Source of the DNA: Smallanthus sonchifolius
Taxonomy: Eukaryota > Streptophyta > Magnoliopsida > Asterales > Asteraceae
Assembly: GCA_023525975.1 (NCBI GenBank)
Contig: CM042032.1
Coordinates: 74,918,260-74,982,259 of the forward strand
Reading direction: 5' to 3'
Length of the DNA stretch: 64,000 bases
The notes beneath the pieces are model-generated. The model was given only the letters and a program-made list of their open reading frames with translations. It made no database searches and was not told the origin of the DNA. A program made the translations under genes and the position numbers. Every line of letters starts with the position of its first letter. The first letter of the stretch is position 1. Below, in pieces: positions 42,081-53,021 of this stretch.

Positions 42081-43385
42081 CTTTCAACTCAAATTATGAA
42101 GATTTTCAAGTCAAATAACGAACAAGATAAACAACATTCAATCAAAAGGATTCAAAATCAATTCAAGAAGGTTAAACACAAATATTTTTGGCTTTTCTGA
42201 TTAAGAATGAACTATACACAAACTTAAAATCTTTTTGATCTTTTCTAGATAGAAATATACACGTATTCACACAAACTATTTTTGATCAAAGACACGAGCA
42301 GAGGATCATATTAGGCTAACATATAGCAAAAACGATACAATATAAACATCAAAAAATATGGGATCATGTCATGGATTACTATTTATTTATACGTAATAAG
42401 CACATAAACAAGTAATTCAAGTTGACAATATTATAAGATTGGAAACTATAAGCATCTTTGTATCACGTTCTTGTGTGTTAAGGTATTAATTAGAAGATAT
42501 ACAACGTGTACCCCATTGATATGCTATAGTAATGTAAGTTGCACTATCTCAAGGCATCTAAGATTTTCCCAATAATTTTCTAAATTTTCAGAATGAAGCT
42601 ACATCAATTAGCACAGGAAAAATCAAGCAGAATCCATAAGGATTATCAGGAATCATAAGATTCAGAATCGAGTGATTCATTTGTCTTGGTCTCATTTGAT
42701 TTATTCAGTGAATATCGGTATGATGATTCAGGATAATGAATATGGTGTTTGAGTATTAGGGTAGGGGAATCCAACTTTTATCCGGATTTGATTTCAATGA
42801 ATCAGGAGTGATTCAAGGGTGAATACATGCTCTACGGTTTATGTAGAGACATGTCTTGATTCAATCTCTCATTGCATACTTGTGAGTATGGGCAGTGAGA
42901 CGAACCGCATTAATTGTGATAACGACATAACCCAAAACTGATCTCAGAAGAAAATTATTGCCAAAATCTAACATCCTTTATCTGATAATGATCTTTTTTA
43001 TTCTTTTACGCACACACACTAGCAGACATGGGTTCAAATCACAATTGTAATTTAGATTTAGTTTCCACACTACTAGTGATTCAGAGACGCATACAGCCTA
43101 TTGACAATTCAAATTACTTGTAAATAAGCAGATTAAAAACATAATAATTTAAACAATTAAGTAAGCATGACGCAATCATTTCCCATATGAGCAGTCTATG
43201 GCGTTTAGATCATTTCTGATGTACTATCATTTCCTCTTTTCTCAAGTTAACTTTGAAATTTTCACCATTTTCTATTTTGTTTTGATTTTGTAAAATATTT
43301 TGAAGATTAAAAGAACTATACAGAAAACTTAAAATAAATAAAATTTAACTTTCATGAATTGAATTGATTTAAGAAAAACAAGTTT
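42081..43385 (-). other. Element C spacer between pol and internal promoter
   Basis: About 1.3 kb without a supported ORF, AT-rich. A 'GAAATGATAGTACATCAG' stretch (minus strand, near 43220) resembles the spacer of element B near 18365. Nothing else recognised. Confidence 0.5.
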
Positions 43386-46300
43386 TCACTCAGGATTGAA
43401 CATTCCTATCAAGTTGACAAGATGCTCAAAACGGGATTGATCAAATGCCTTAGTGAAAAGGTCAGCAAGATTGTCATCCGTGTGAACCTTTACAAGTTCA
43501 ATTAAATGCTTTTCAGCACAATCACGGATGAAATGATGTCGAATTTCTATATGTTTAGTTTTGGAATGTTTCACCGGGTTATTTGTGATGGACCTTGTGG
43601 CATTGTTGTCAATGAACAGAGGAGTTCCAGTGAAGTTCAAGCCGTAGTCTCTCAATTGCTGTTGAATCCAAAATATCTGAGAGCAACCGCTCGCTGCAGC
43701 AATGTATTTTGCTTCACATGTTGAGACAAAAACCGTTGACTGCTTCTTACACTGCCAGGAAACCAGTCTGTCTCCTAAGAATTGACAACCACCAGAGGTT
43801 GACTTTCTGTCAAGGTTACAACCACCATAGTCTGAATCAGTGTAGGCTTTAAAGTCAAATGACTGCTGCTTAGAGTACCAAAGACCCAATCGAGGTTTCC
43901 CTTTCAAGTATCTGAAAATTCTCGTCACGGCTATCATATGTGACTCCTTCGTTTGTGACTGAAACCTTGAGCACAAGCACACAGCAAACATTATATCGGG
44001 TCTTGAAGTTGTGAGATACATAAGTGATCCGATCATCCCACGGTACAATCTGCAATTCGCATCCTTTCCATCTTTGTCAGGATACAGACCATGATTGACT
44101 GGGGTAGGTGTGCCATAAGTACTGCTATCATTCATCTTGTATTTTGACAAGATGTCCTGCACAAACTTTGTTTGATGTAGATAAATGTCATCCTCTCTTT
44201 GACTGACTTGCAGACCCAGGAAGAACGACAATTCACCCATGTTACTCATTTCAAACTTGGACTTCATCACCTGTTCGAATTCCCTACACATCCCTTCATT
44301 TGTAGATCCAAAAATAATGTCGTCGACGTAGACTTGTACAAGAAGAATGTGACCTCATGCTTTCCTAATGAAGTGGGTCGAGTCAATCTGTCCACGGTCG
44401 AAACCATTTGACAGTAGATGTTTAGATAATGTCTCATACCATGCCCGTAGTGCTTGATGAAGACCATAAAGTGCTTTGTCGAGATTATACACTTTATTGA
44501 TATTATGCGGATCTTCAAAGCCGGGAGGTTGAGTGACATAGACCTCTTCATGTACTTTTCCATATAGGAAAGCACTCTTCACATCAAGTTGATAGACCTT
44601 GAAGCCAACATATGAGGCATAAGCTAGAAACAGTCGAATGGCTTCAAGTCTAGCAACTGGGGCATATACTTCCGTGTAATCCAAGCCCTCTTGTTAATAA
44701 AAACCCTAAACAACCAACCTTGCTTTGTTCTTCACCACAACATGACGATCATCCGTCTTGCATTTGAACACCCATTTGGTGCCAATTGGTTGTACCCCCT
44801 TTGGCAAGTCAACCAAATCCCACACGTGCAACTTTTGGAAGTGAGACAATTCATCTTGCATCGCCTCAATCCAGCAGTTGTCAGCGAGAGCCTCCTTCAC
44901 ATTCTTCGTCTCTAACTGGGACACGAATGCAGCATGCAGACATGTTTCCATGACACCAGTGTTAAATATCTCCGAGTACAGATTGGTGTTCTCAGTAATG
45001 GTTTGATGACGAGTTTGAACACCGGCATGAGGATCACCAATAATGTTGTCAATTGGATGATTCTTATGCACTCTCACCTCTGGTACATTCGGTTCCTGAA
45101 TTTCTGAATCAAGGTTCGTGCTTAACTCCCCCATATCCTGTGTTCCAGAAGAAGAAGATTCAATATTAATTGGATCAGCTGGAGCTTCATTTCCTACACT
45201 AGCGTTAGGATTAGCTTGAGCGTCATCTCCATCAACATGAACATCTTCACTGTTATCACCATTAAGAGTTCCATATGCAGATGCAACATTGGAATCAGGA
45301 GTTACAATCGGTACAGTAGCACGAGTTGAGAAACTGGAGTCATCGCTGCCACCCAATAATTCATATACATTTGCGGCATCAACTGCAGACAAATCAGGAA
45401 GATTGAATGACTTGAATAGCGCATCATAATCAAAACCCCAAGCTGGACCAGTTGGTTCTGGTGGAATGCTGTGTTTACTACAATCCACTTCAAACATTCC
45501 TCGACAGTGTTGTACACTCTCTTGCAAGGCGAGTTGGCAACGTATCCTAAGAAGATGCCTTCCACCGCTTTTGCATGAAACTTAGACTTGCGGTCTTTGT
45601 ACTGTAGCAACAAGGAACAGAGACTACCAAAAGGAACTAGGTAATCAAGATTGGGAAGTCGATTGTTGATCAACTCATAACAAGTCTTGTTGTGCCTTTT
45701 CATAACCAGAACTCTGTTCAAGACGTGACAAGCTGTATTAACTGCTTCTGCCCAGAAAGTGACAGGAAGCTTTGCATCCGACAGCATAGTCCTTGCAGTC
45801 ACAATCAGTGTTCTGTTCTTCCGTTCTGCAACTCCATTCTACTGAGGTGTGTACGGGGCGCTAAATTCGTGACGGATCCCTTTCTTGAGACAGAAAAGCT
45901 CCATCAAATTATTCTTGAATTCAGTTCCGTTGTCACTCCTTATTCTTCTAACCTTCAACTTGCAAAGTGATTCCAAGCTCAGGATCAGGTATTGAAGAAT
46001 ATCAGCAGTCTCGTCCTTTGTACCTAAAAAATGCACCCAAGAAAAACGTGAGAAATCATTAGTTACAACCAGACAGAACGATTTACCTCCAATACTCCTG
46101 ATACTTATGGGGCCAAACAGATCCATGTGTAATAGCTCTAAAGGGGTATCGATGGAGTTTTGGAGCTTGGGCTTGTGAGATTTCCGTTGATGTTTGCCCT
46201 TTTTACACGAAATACAGTCATCTGCAACGGTAAATCTCAGCTTAGGAACACCGGTTACTAAGCTGTTTCAGACAAGATGATTCATTTTACGATAAGAAAT

Positions 46301-46771
46301 ATGTCTGAGTTTCCTATGCCACAAGATAGAGTCAAGTTCTGTCGCTTTGGTAAGCAAACAAGTAGCAACTGATGAGGTGGTTGTTGCCACGCTCATATCG
46401 ATATGATAGGTGTCGTTTGTCCTTGGCGCTCTCATCAGAATCCAGTCTTCAGGAACTTCAAAACCAATCTTGAGAATCAAGCATTCATTCTTATCAAACA
46501 TCATCGAGTACTCCTTGTCACACATTTGGGAGACACTCAACAGGTTATGCTTCAGCTGCTCGCAAAAGTTGACATTGTCAAAGCTGACACAACCATTAGA
46601 AACCACGCCTTGACACGTGATATTGCCGCCTTTCTCTCCAGCAAAGGCCACATAGCCGCCTCTGAATGGTTTCACATCTTGAAGCAATGCCATGTTACCT
46701 GTCATGTGGCGGGAGCATCCACTATCTACATACCAGCGGTTAGAGATAGTACCCTTCGGATGTCCCTGCAC
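43386..46771 (-). pseudogene. Element C pol: protease-integrase-RT-RNase H, disrupted
   Basis: Protease has WYVDSGCSRHMTG near 46735. Pre-integrase has LWHRKLRHISY. Integrase has MDLFGPISI and RSDNGTEFKN. RT begins DYTEVYAPVARLEAIR and LDVKSAFLYG, with the catalytic YVDD at 44319-44330. RNase H has AYTDSDYGGCNLDRKSTSGG and ends NLADLFTKAF. Breaks are stops at 46270, 45841, about 44708 and 44697, and 44357, plus one frameshift near 45500. All the stops fit C-to-T changes in Gln or Arg codons. Domain order identifies Ty1/copia. Confidence 0.93.
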
Positions 46772-46786
46772 GAGTCACAAAAAGAA

Positions 46787-49700
46787 TTAGTTAGATTTGG
46801 AGACCCAAGCCATAGTGGTCTTGGGTCTTCCGTCTTTTTCAAAGTAAACAACATATTTTAACTCACATTCGTGACTGTTCAGAATGGATGAATCTTTAAA
46901 AGAATTAGGACTAGGAGATTGAGAATTTTTAGATTTGATAGTCCAGGACCTATTATGTTTCTTAACTGGAACAGTAGACTTATGTTCAACAACAGCAGGT
47001 GAACTAGTGGAAGCTTCACCTGATTGAACTCCAGTCAGCTGTTCTAGCTTTCTCAACCTCTTATTCCTTCTCCTCCTCTGTGCTTAGAGAGTTTCACCAC
47101 AGATTTCTCACCAGTAGGTGTACTACCAGAGGTAGATACACAAGGTTGAGCAAGTTGCTTTCCCTTTCTTGAAACAAATGGTTTAGCCTCAGAGATTATC
47201 CCTGGCTTTACCATCGGTTTTACTGATAGTTTCACCACATTTGCTTTTGGACTTTTGGGATGGTTCACTGGTGGTGACTTAGGGATGACAGCCGGTTGTG
47301 AAACAATAGGCCGTTTCCCTAGGTTCTTAGAAGGACAGTTCACAAAGATGTGACCTACCGTACCACAGTGAAAGCAAGTCCTCTTGTCTATGTAAGTCCT
47401 CTTGTAAGGCTCATTAGATCTGGCATTAGATGACTCAGCATTATGAGCAGGAGGAGTTGGTTTGTGAACAGGAGTTTGACCCGATACAAATTGGTTTTTG
47501 GGAGTATAATATTTTTGCAAATTTTCTTTATAACCAAGCCCATAATGAGCTGAAAAAGCTTCTTTCTTAACTTGATTAAGATTTTTATACCCCCCATAAA
47601 GCATTACCTTTAATTTATCATTTGATTCAGTGATATCGGGTTCAGTTAAAATACAATTGTCACTATTAATGATAATGTTTTTCTTGACTTTCTGTTCAGA
47701 TACTACTCCTTAAGGACAGGTGTTAACCGACCCATCATCAGAAGCAGTAAAGAACTCCTCATTAGATGTGGAGCTTGCCTTACTTGAGGAATCATCCTTG
47801 TTAGAGGAAGCATCCTTACCTGAGGACTCATCAAGACAAGTTAGATCAATGTCTACTAAGCCGTTGACAAATTTCTCGCTAACTGGTGGAGGAATGGCAT
47901 TAGTACCCAGCCCTAACCCATTCATTTGTCTCACTACAGATTCGTAGTGTTCCACCACAAAACGAGAGTTTTTCAACTTCTCATTAGTACATTTCAACTG
48001 CAAGATCTCATTTTGCAGCTTGTTGATCTCATTGTTCCTTTTCTCTAACCCCTTATATGCAATATCCAAATGAAGCTGTTGATCACTCATTTTTAGTGAA
48101 TAATCACGTTTTTCCTTTTTCAACGTTTCAATTGAATCTTTAAATCTTTTTTTGTTTTCTTTGTAGCTTAACGCTGCAATACGAAGGGGTTCGACCTTGT
48201 CTTGAAGCTTAGAATTTTCAATTTTTAAGCCTAGACATTTGAACAAGAAATAACAGAAAAAGGATTAGAATCTACCTCATTCGATGAACTTGTTGCCTCT
48301 CCAATAGCCATGAGTGCAACAACAGTAGTAGATTCTTCTAGGTCAGCCACAGAAGCTTCCTTTTCTTCAACTTCCTTTTCCTTAGCTTCCCTTTTCTCAG
48401 CTTCCATTATCTCCATGATCTCATCCATGAGACCAACATGAGTTTGTACAATGATGGCATCCTCCAGATGAACACCCCAATCAAAGCTTTCGTCCTGTTG
48501 AGCTACCGGTGCATTGGACGTTCCACTTTGGCTTTGATTGTGGTTGTTTGAGTTGTTGTAGCCATGGTTGTTTCCTTGGCTAGGTTTGGTGAAACCCGAA
48601 GCCGGTGCTCTGTCTTTTTGACATTCACGAGCAAAGTGTCCATAGTTCAGACACTTGTAGCACTTGGCCTTGGATTTGTCAAAACCAACCTTGGCATTAG
48701 AGTGCCCGCCAATGAACTTTCTTCCTGTTCTGTTCAGGAAACGCTTGGCTCTCCTCAAGATCATCGCCATATTCCACATAATGTCCATGTCCTCCATATC
48801 ATCCGGATCCACCTGATTGAAGTCTTCTTCTATTGTTTCAGGATCCGTTAGCTTGCCGCCAATGAAGTTCTCATAGGCAAGCATGCATGAAGAGAATAAA
48901 GCCACATGATCTTCAGCTATCTTGGCTATCGCTGATTGGTTAGCTGAAGATGTGGGTGAATGATTTCTTGAGGGACTCTGGTGATGAGATCCAGAACCAG
49001 ATGCTGCATAGCATGCATGACCACCACAACCTTTTACAGTTTCTTCCTCATTAAAGTTTCCAGAGAAAAGGGCAATTCCAGAGCCCTAATGACTTGGTTG
49101 TAGAAGACGTCCCATGTTACATTGAAGGGTCTTGTATCTGAGGTCTTCCTAAGCTCTCCTTTCTTTTTAGGTTCATGTCATGAGCTTGAACCTTTCCAAT
49201 TGCCTCATCAATTGTCATCTCATAGAACTTAGGATTCTCTCTCATCAGGGTTGTATACATCTCAAACTTGGGAGGCAAAGCATCTAGAAACTTTTCCACT
49301 AATTCTTCATCAGGATATTTAAGCTCAAAAGCTTTCAACTCCGTCTGAAGATGATAGAATCTAGAGATAAGCTCATCTATAGATTCGTTCTCCAGAAATC
49401 TGAAGCACTCATACTGCTTCCTGAGAAGATCCCGTTTACTTTTCTTGATGTCACTATTGCCCTCGAATCTTTTCTGTAACGCCTTCCAAAGATCCTTGGA
49501 GTTATCATATCCTCTGAAACTGTGGAACAACTCCCGAGTCAATGCCATAGTGATAGAACCGTGAGCCTTCTTCTCTAAATCATAAGCTTTCTTTTCTTCT
49601 TGATCGAGTTTAGAAATAGGCTTAGGCAGTTCATCATCAAGGTAAATGTGTGTGGGATGCTTATATCCCTCTAGAATTGGTATCCATAACGAAGAATCGG

Positions 49701-49845
49701 TATAAGAAATGTAATGCTCAAAGCATGCTTTCCAGTTAGAATAATCATTTACATTTAGCAACTTTGGCGGTTTCTGAGGGGTTCCGATCTCGTTGTTGTT
49801 GTTTAAAAGGTTTCCTAGGTTCTGAAGATTTGACATGGTGAACAC
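46787..49845 (-). pseudogene. Element C gag, disrupted
   Basis: The start region is MFTMSNLQNLGNL at 49845. The UBN2-type capsid region (LNVNDYSNWKACFEHYI, KDLWKALQKRFEGN, LDALPPKFEMYT) runs to 49117. A first knuckle CYKCLNYGHFAREC lies near 48650, a coiled-coil-like stretch at 48246-47950, and a second knuckle CFHCGTVGHIFVNC near 47365. The end (TTMAWVSKSN) is at 46787. The pieces lie in three frames, so several indels separate them. Layout equals element B gag, with which it shares both knuckles and the C-terminal motif. Confidence 0.9.
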
Positions 49846-49869
49846 TTAGTCAAAATTTCAGAAAAGTCA

Positions 49870-50080
49870 AAGACACTTGCGCACTTGCAATTGGCCTTGC
49901 GCACTTAGAGAAATGGTCTTGCGTAGTTAGGATTTGCTCTTTCGTACTTAGTAAGTACGCAGGAGTAAATGATAAGTACGCAGGAGATAACTTAAGTACG
50001 CACAAGATTGGTCTTGCGTACTAGGTAAGTACGCAGCAAGACTGAACTTTTTGCCAGATATGGTAAGTACGCAGAACACC
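49870..50080 (-). repeat. Element C leader motif array
   Basis: Between PBS and gag there are about eight full or half sites of the TGCGTACTT/AAGTACGCA type. Complete ones lie near 49944-49962 and 50014-50035. Position matches the leader arrays of B and D. Confidence 0.85.
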
Positions 50081-50383
50081 TTTTCACCAACTCTCACCAA
50101 ACTATTCCGGTCACTGGAATCTCACCGGAGTTGGCAAAAATCGGACAGATGAACAAACAAAATGAGCCAAAGGGTCAGAAACAAGTTTCTAACCAACCTT
50201 TGCTGCTCAAAACACTCAAATACACAACAAAAATCGGTTTTTTGAGTATTTTTGCTTCTAAAATAGTGCTCAAGAGCTACCCTTATTTTATCATAAAAAT
50301 CAACTAAAACACCCACTTTTGCTTGTAAAATCTCTATAGAAAACTCTCACAACACACTCACAACACTCGAAATCAAGAGCAAT

Positions 50384-50395
50384 GCTCTGATATCA
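50384..50395 (-). promoter_or_regulatory. Element C primer binding site
   Basis: The minus strand reads TGATATCAGAGC, one mismatch from the initiator tRNA-Met complement, two bases inside the 5' LTR. Confidence 0.85.
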
Positions 50396-50397
50396 CT

Positions 50398-50921
50398 TGT
50401 AAGTCCCTCGGGTGTGGCGGATCGTCACATGCAAGTGGGTCTACTAGTCGGACCGGGTGCGAAATACCCGTGACTAGGTGGAGAGTCTTACAACACAAAG
50501 TAAACCGACAAGAGAATCACTTTAAACTTTCGTCTATTATAAACACTTGAAGGTTACATAGAGAAATACTGAGTATACAAGGTCTGAGTATATGTCTGCG
50601 TACTTGTCTACTGTCAACCTATCCTATTTATACACGACCTGGTCTCTGCGCACTTAGCAAGTGCGCAGGGCAAATTGCTTATGCGTACTTAGCAAGTACG
50701 CAAGGTATTCTTGCGTACTTGCTAAGTACGCAGGAACTAATTCCTGCGCACATACAAGTGCGCAAAACACTTAGATATTTCAGCAACAGTCAATATGTAA
50801 AAGTAAATACAACTCGATAACTAATACATACAGACTCTTACAAACAAAGACAAATACATACATGAAAGTACAAAACTAAGACTCTATCCAGAGTGTTTGT
50901 CACACGGAAAGTGCTTCAACA
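50398..50921 (-). repeat. Element C 5' LTR
   Basis: 524 bp, TG...CA ends, with the same four-dyad array and TATAAATAG as the left copy. Confidence 0.92.
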
Positions 50922-50926
50922 CATTG
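50922..50926. repeat. Element C target-site duplication, right copy
   Basis: CATTG, identical to 37443-37447. Confidence 0.85.
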
Positions 50927-51117
50927 TGACATTTGTTGGTGTTTTTAGTGTCATCAATGTCATTTTAGTGTAATTAGATTTACTTAAGATCAATGAGAAA
51001 TTGGACTACACATTGATACGAGTTAAAAGAAGTGGAGTACACACTCGATCAAGGCTATTCTGATTTCGAGCACTATATAATCTTTAAGGTTCTTAGAGGC
51101 AAAGCCCCTAGACAATT

Positions 51118-51136
51118 GGGGGGGGGGGGGGGGGGG
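51118..51136. repeat. Poly-G run
   Basis: A 19-G run is followed by a GC-rich segment (51137-51215, 'GGGGGCACCGCCC', 'CGGGGTTCGGGATCATGC') that resembles the end of an unplaced repeat. Run length may be unreliable in an assembly. Confidence 0.6.
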
Positions 51137-51439
51137 TTCTAGGGGGCACCGCCCAATCGGGGTTCGGGATCATGCTCCGACGCGGGTCCAAGGGGCAGAG
51201 ACCCTTGTTTAGTTATACACTGGAAGTTGCTTCGGTTTTGTCTAACTATTTAGTGATCATTACACGATTTAGAAAAGCTATCAAGAAATACGAAATCTAA
51301 AACCTACAAAGATTAAAGTATTATGTTAATCATGACGAGTGGAGAATATGTGAGGGATCAGCAAGTTTAGCAAATTGGAGAAATTTGAGGAGCGGGATTT
51401 TAGAAGATGGTAGAAGAAGATACACTTTCTTTTAACCAC

Positions 51440-52375
51440 TCTGAAAGTGGTGTATGGTCTGAGTACCAGAATTCATGGAGGATGAAACATTGGAACAAAC
51501 TAGGAGGAGATCAAAGTGGGAGAAAGACGAATACATTTGCGGTAGCTATATTTTAAATGGTATGCCTGACTCCTTAGTTGATGTGTATCAAAATGTTGTC
51601 CACCACTGTATACGTTGAACCGATTAATTGAAAAATCGACCAAGTGGGAGATTGTTGGATATATAATGTCTGATCGTCAATTAAGCCAACGTTACTAACG
51701 ATCTACGATCCAAAGAGTTACATCTTAGGCAACGAACAAATATATATAATATTTAATTGTTAAATATTATTCACGAAAGACGGAAACAATAAATGGTGAG
51801 TAAATATTTAGAGAAATATTTGTCGGAGATTGAGATAATTAATTATCTGATTAATTAGTTATTTATTCTGGTCAGTAATTTTGACTATTACAAAACAGTT
51901 GATTCAAGGTCTGTTATGGAGCAATATAATTACTACTGCGTATCTTGGAGCAATTTGCTCAACACGGTATGAAAATGGATGTATCTGTATCTGTATCAAG
52001 TGTGCTTGACAAACTGCCATCAGTTTGGAAAGACTTTAAACATATGTTGAAACATAAAAAAGAAAGAACTTTCCTTGGTCAAATTAGTCCCTAAGGGCTC
52101 AAGAAGGTGACAAGCATAAGGACAAGAACATTGTTGGATCATCCTTTGTAAATATGGTTGCGGATGGTGGTCGTTCCAATGGATACAATTCCAATAAAAG
52201 GAAGTTTAAACAAACCATCAAAGCTTTTAACAAGAAGCCAAAACTGGTTTGTTGGAAGTGTGGCAAGACTTCAAGAAGGATTGCAAGGTTGGTAACAATA
52301 AACATGAGGCTGGTCCAAGGACCAAAACACACAACAATGATATTAGTGCAAACTAATAATTTGGTTTAGAATTAT
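51440..52375 (+). pseudogene. Copia gag relic
   Basis: Fragments read as gag of another copia family. One near 51500-51595 reads KWEKDEYICGSYILNGMPDSLVDVYQNV. The next, near 51945-52080, contains EQFAQHGMKMDVSVSVSSVL and then DKLPSVWKDFKHMLKHKK. A broken knuckle at about 52250-52290 begins VCWKCGKT. Between 51653 and about 51897 lies non-gag DNA starting TGTTGGATATATAATGTC after GTGGGAGAT, which looks like a PPT and LTR start. So the gag may be split by a small LTR (TRIM-like) insertion or rearrangement. Confidence 0.6.
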
Positions 52376-53021
52376 GTGTCACTCATTTATGAGGATATGA
52401 CTTTGACGCACATAGTTTTTCTTAGCTTATTAGGAAATATGAAGTTTTTATTGATTGTGAGTTAAAAGTTTTAATCAAATTATCATACATCCTCAGGGGC
52501 ATTCCAAGACCAGATGCATTATCATGATCAACTTAGATCACATAGGATGAGAGTGGCTTGACCTGTAGAGAGAGTGGAGGCTATGTGGGATAGTATCACT
52601 AGAGGAGTATTCACTAAGTTCCTTTTACACTTTTTATGTAAGCCTTTGTATATATTTCTCATGTGGCCATGCCCTTTTTCTTAATATCCTGAGCCGAGTA
52701 GTATTCTGTAGTTGTGTTTGGGTGAGAATAATCTTCCTAGCAAATGTCATGTCATTTGGGTAATTGTGCTAAGCCCGTATCCCAGACCATCAAGGCGGTT
52801 TCTAAAGTCAGGTAACTATAAGACTAAATACTAAAGGGATCTTGATTACTCTAAGAAGGAATGCTTAAATGAACTACAAAAAGATATAGGATGGTTTGGC
52901 CAAGTGAGACCTCTCAAATGGATGACAAAGATCTAACTAATTTAATATTAAAGTTCATATGCTAATAAAAGTTACAATTTTATTAGCATTGGATACATGC
53001 TTTCACTACTCAATGTTGCTT
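52376..53021. other. Region downstream of the LONGIFOLIA-like gene
   Basis: No ORF recognised. It contains the probable 3' UTR of the minus-strand gene (just left of 53022) and decayed retroelement DNA. Confidence 0.4.

Larger units (their letters stand above)
37448..50921 (-). mobile_element. Element C: complete-length copia element with accessory ORF
   Basis: 13.47 kb, bounded by TG...CA LTRs and a perfect 5-bp target duplication. On the minus strand the order is LTR, PBS, leader array, gag, protease, integrase, RT, RNase H, spacer with internal promoter and intron, accessory ORF, PPT, LTR. The LTRs differ by about ten substitutions and one 1-bp indel in about 523 bp by eye. The long two-knuckle gag and a post-pol ORF recall the SIRE/Maximus lineage (inference). 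All main ORFs carry stops or frameshifts. Confidence 0.93.

Noticed and set aside
13363..50080. CRISPR-like arrays (short regularly spaced palindromes)
   Set aside because: Plant nuclear context; the intervals are themselves repeated, not unique spacers; no cas genes; the arrays lie in LTR promoters.
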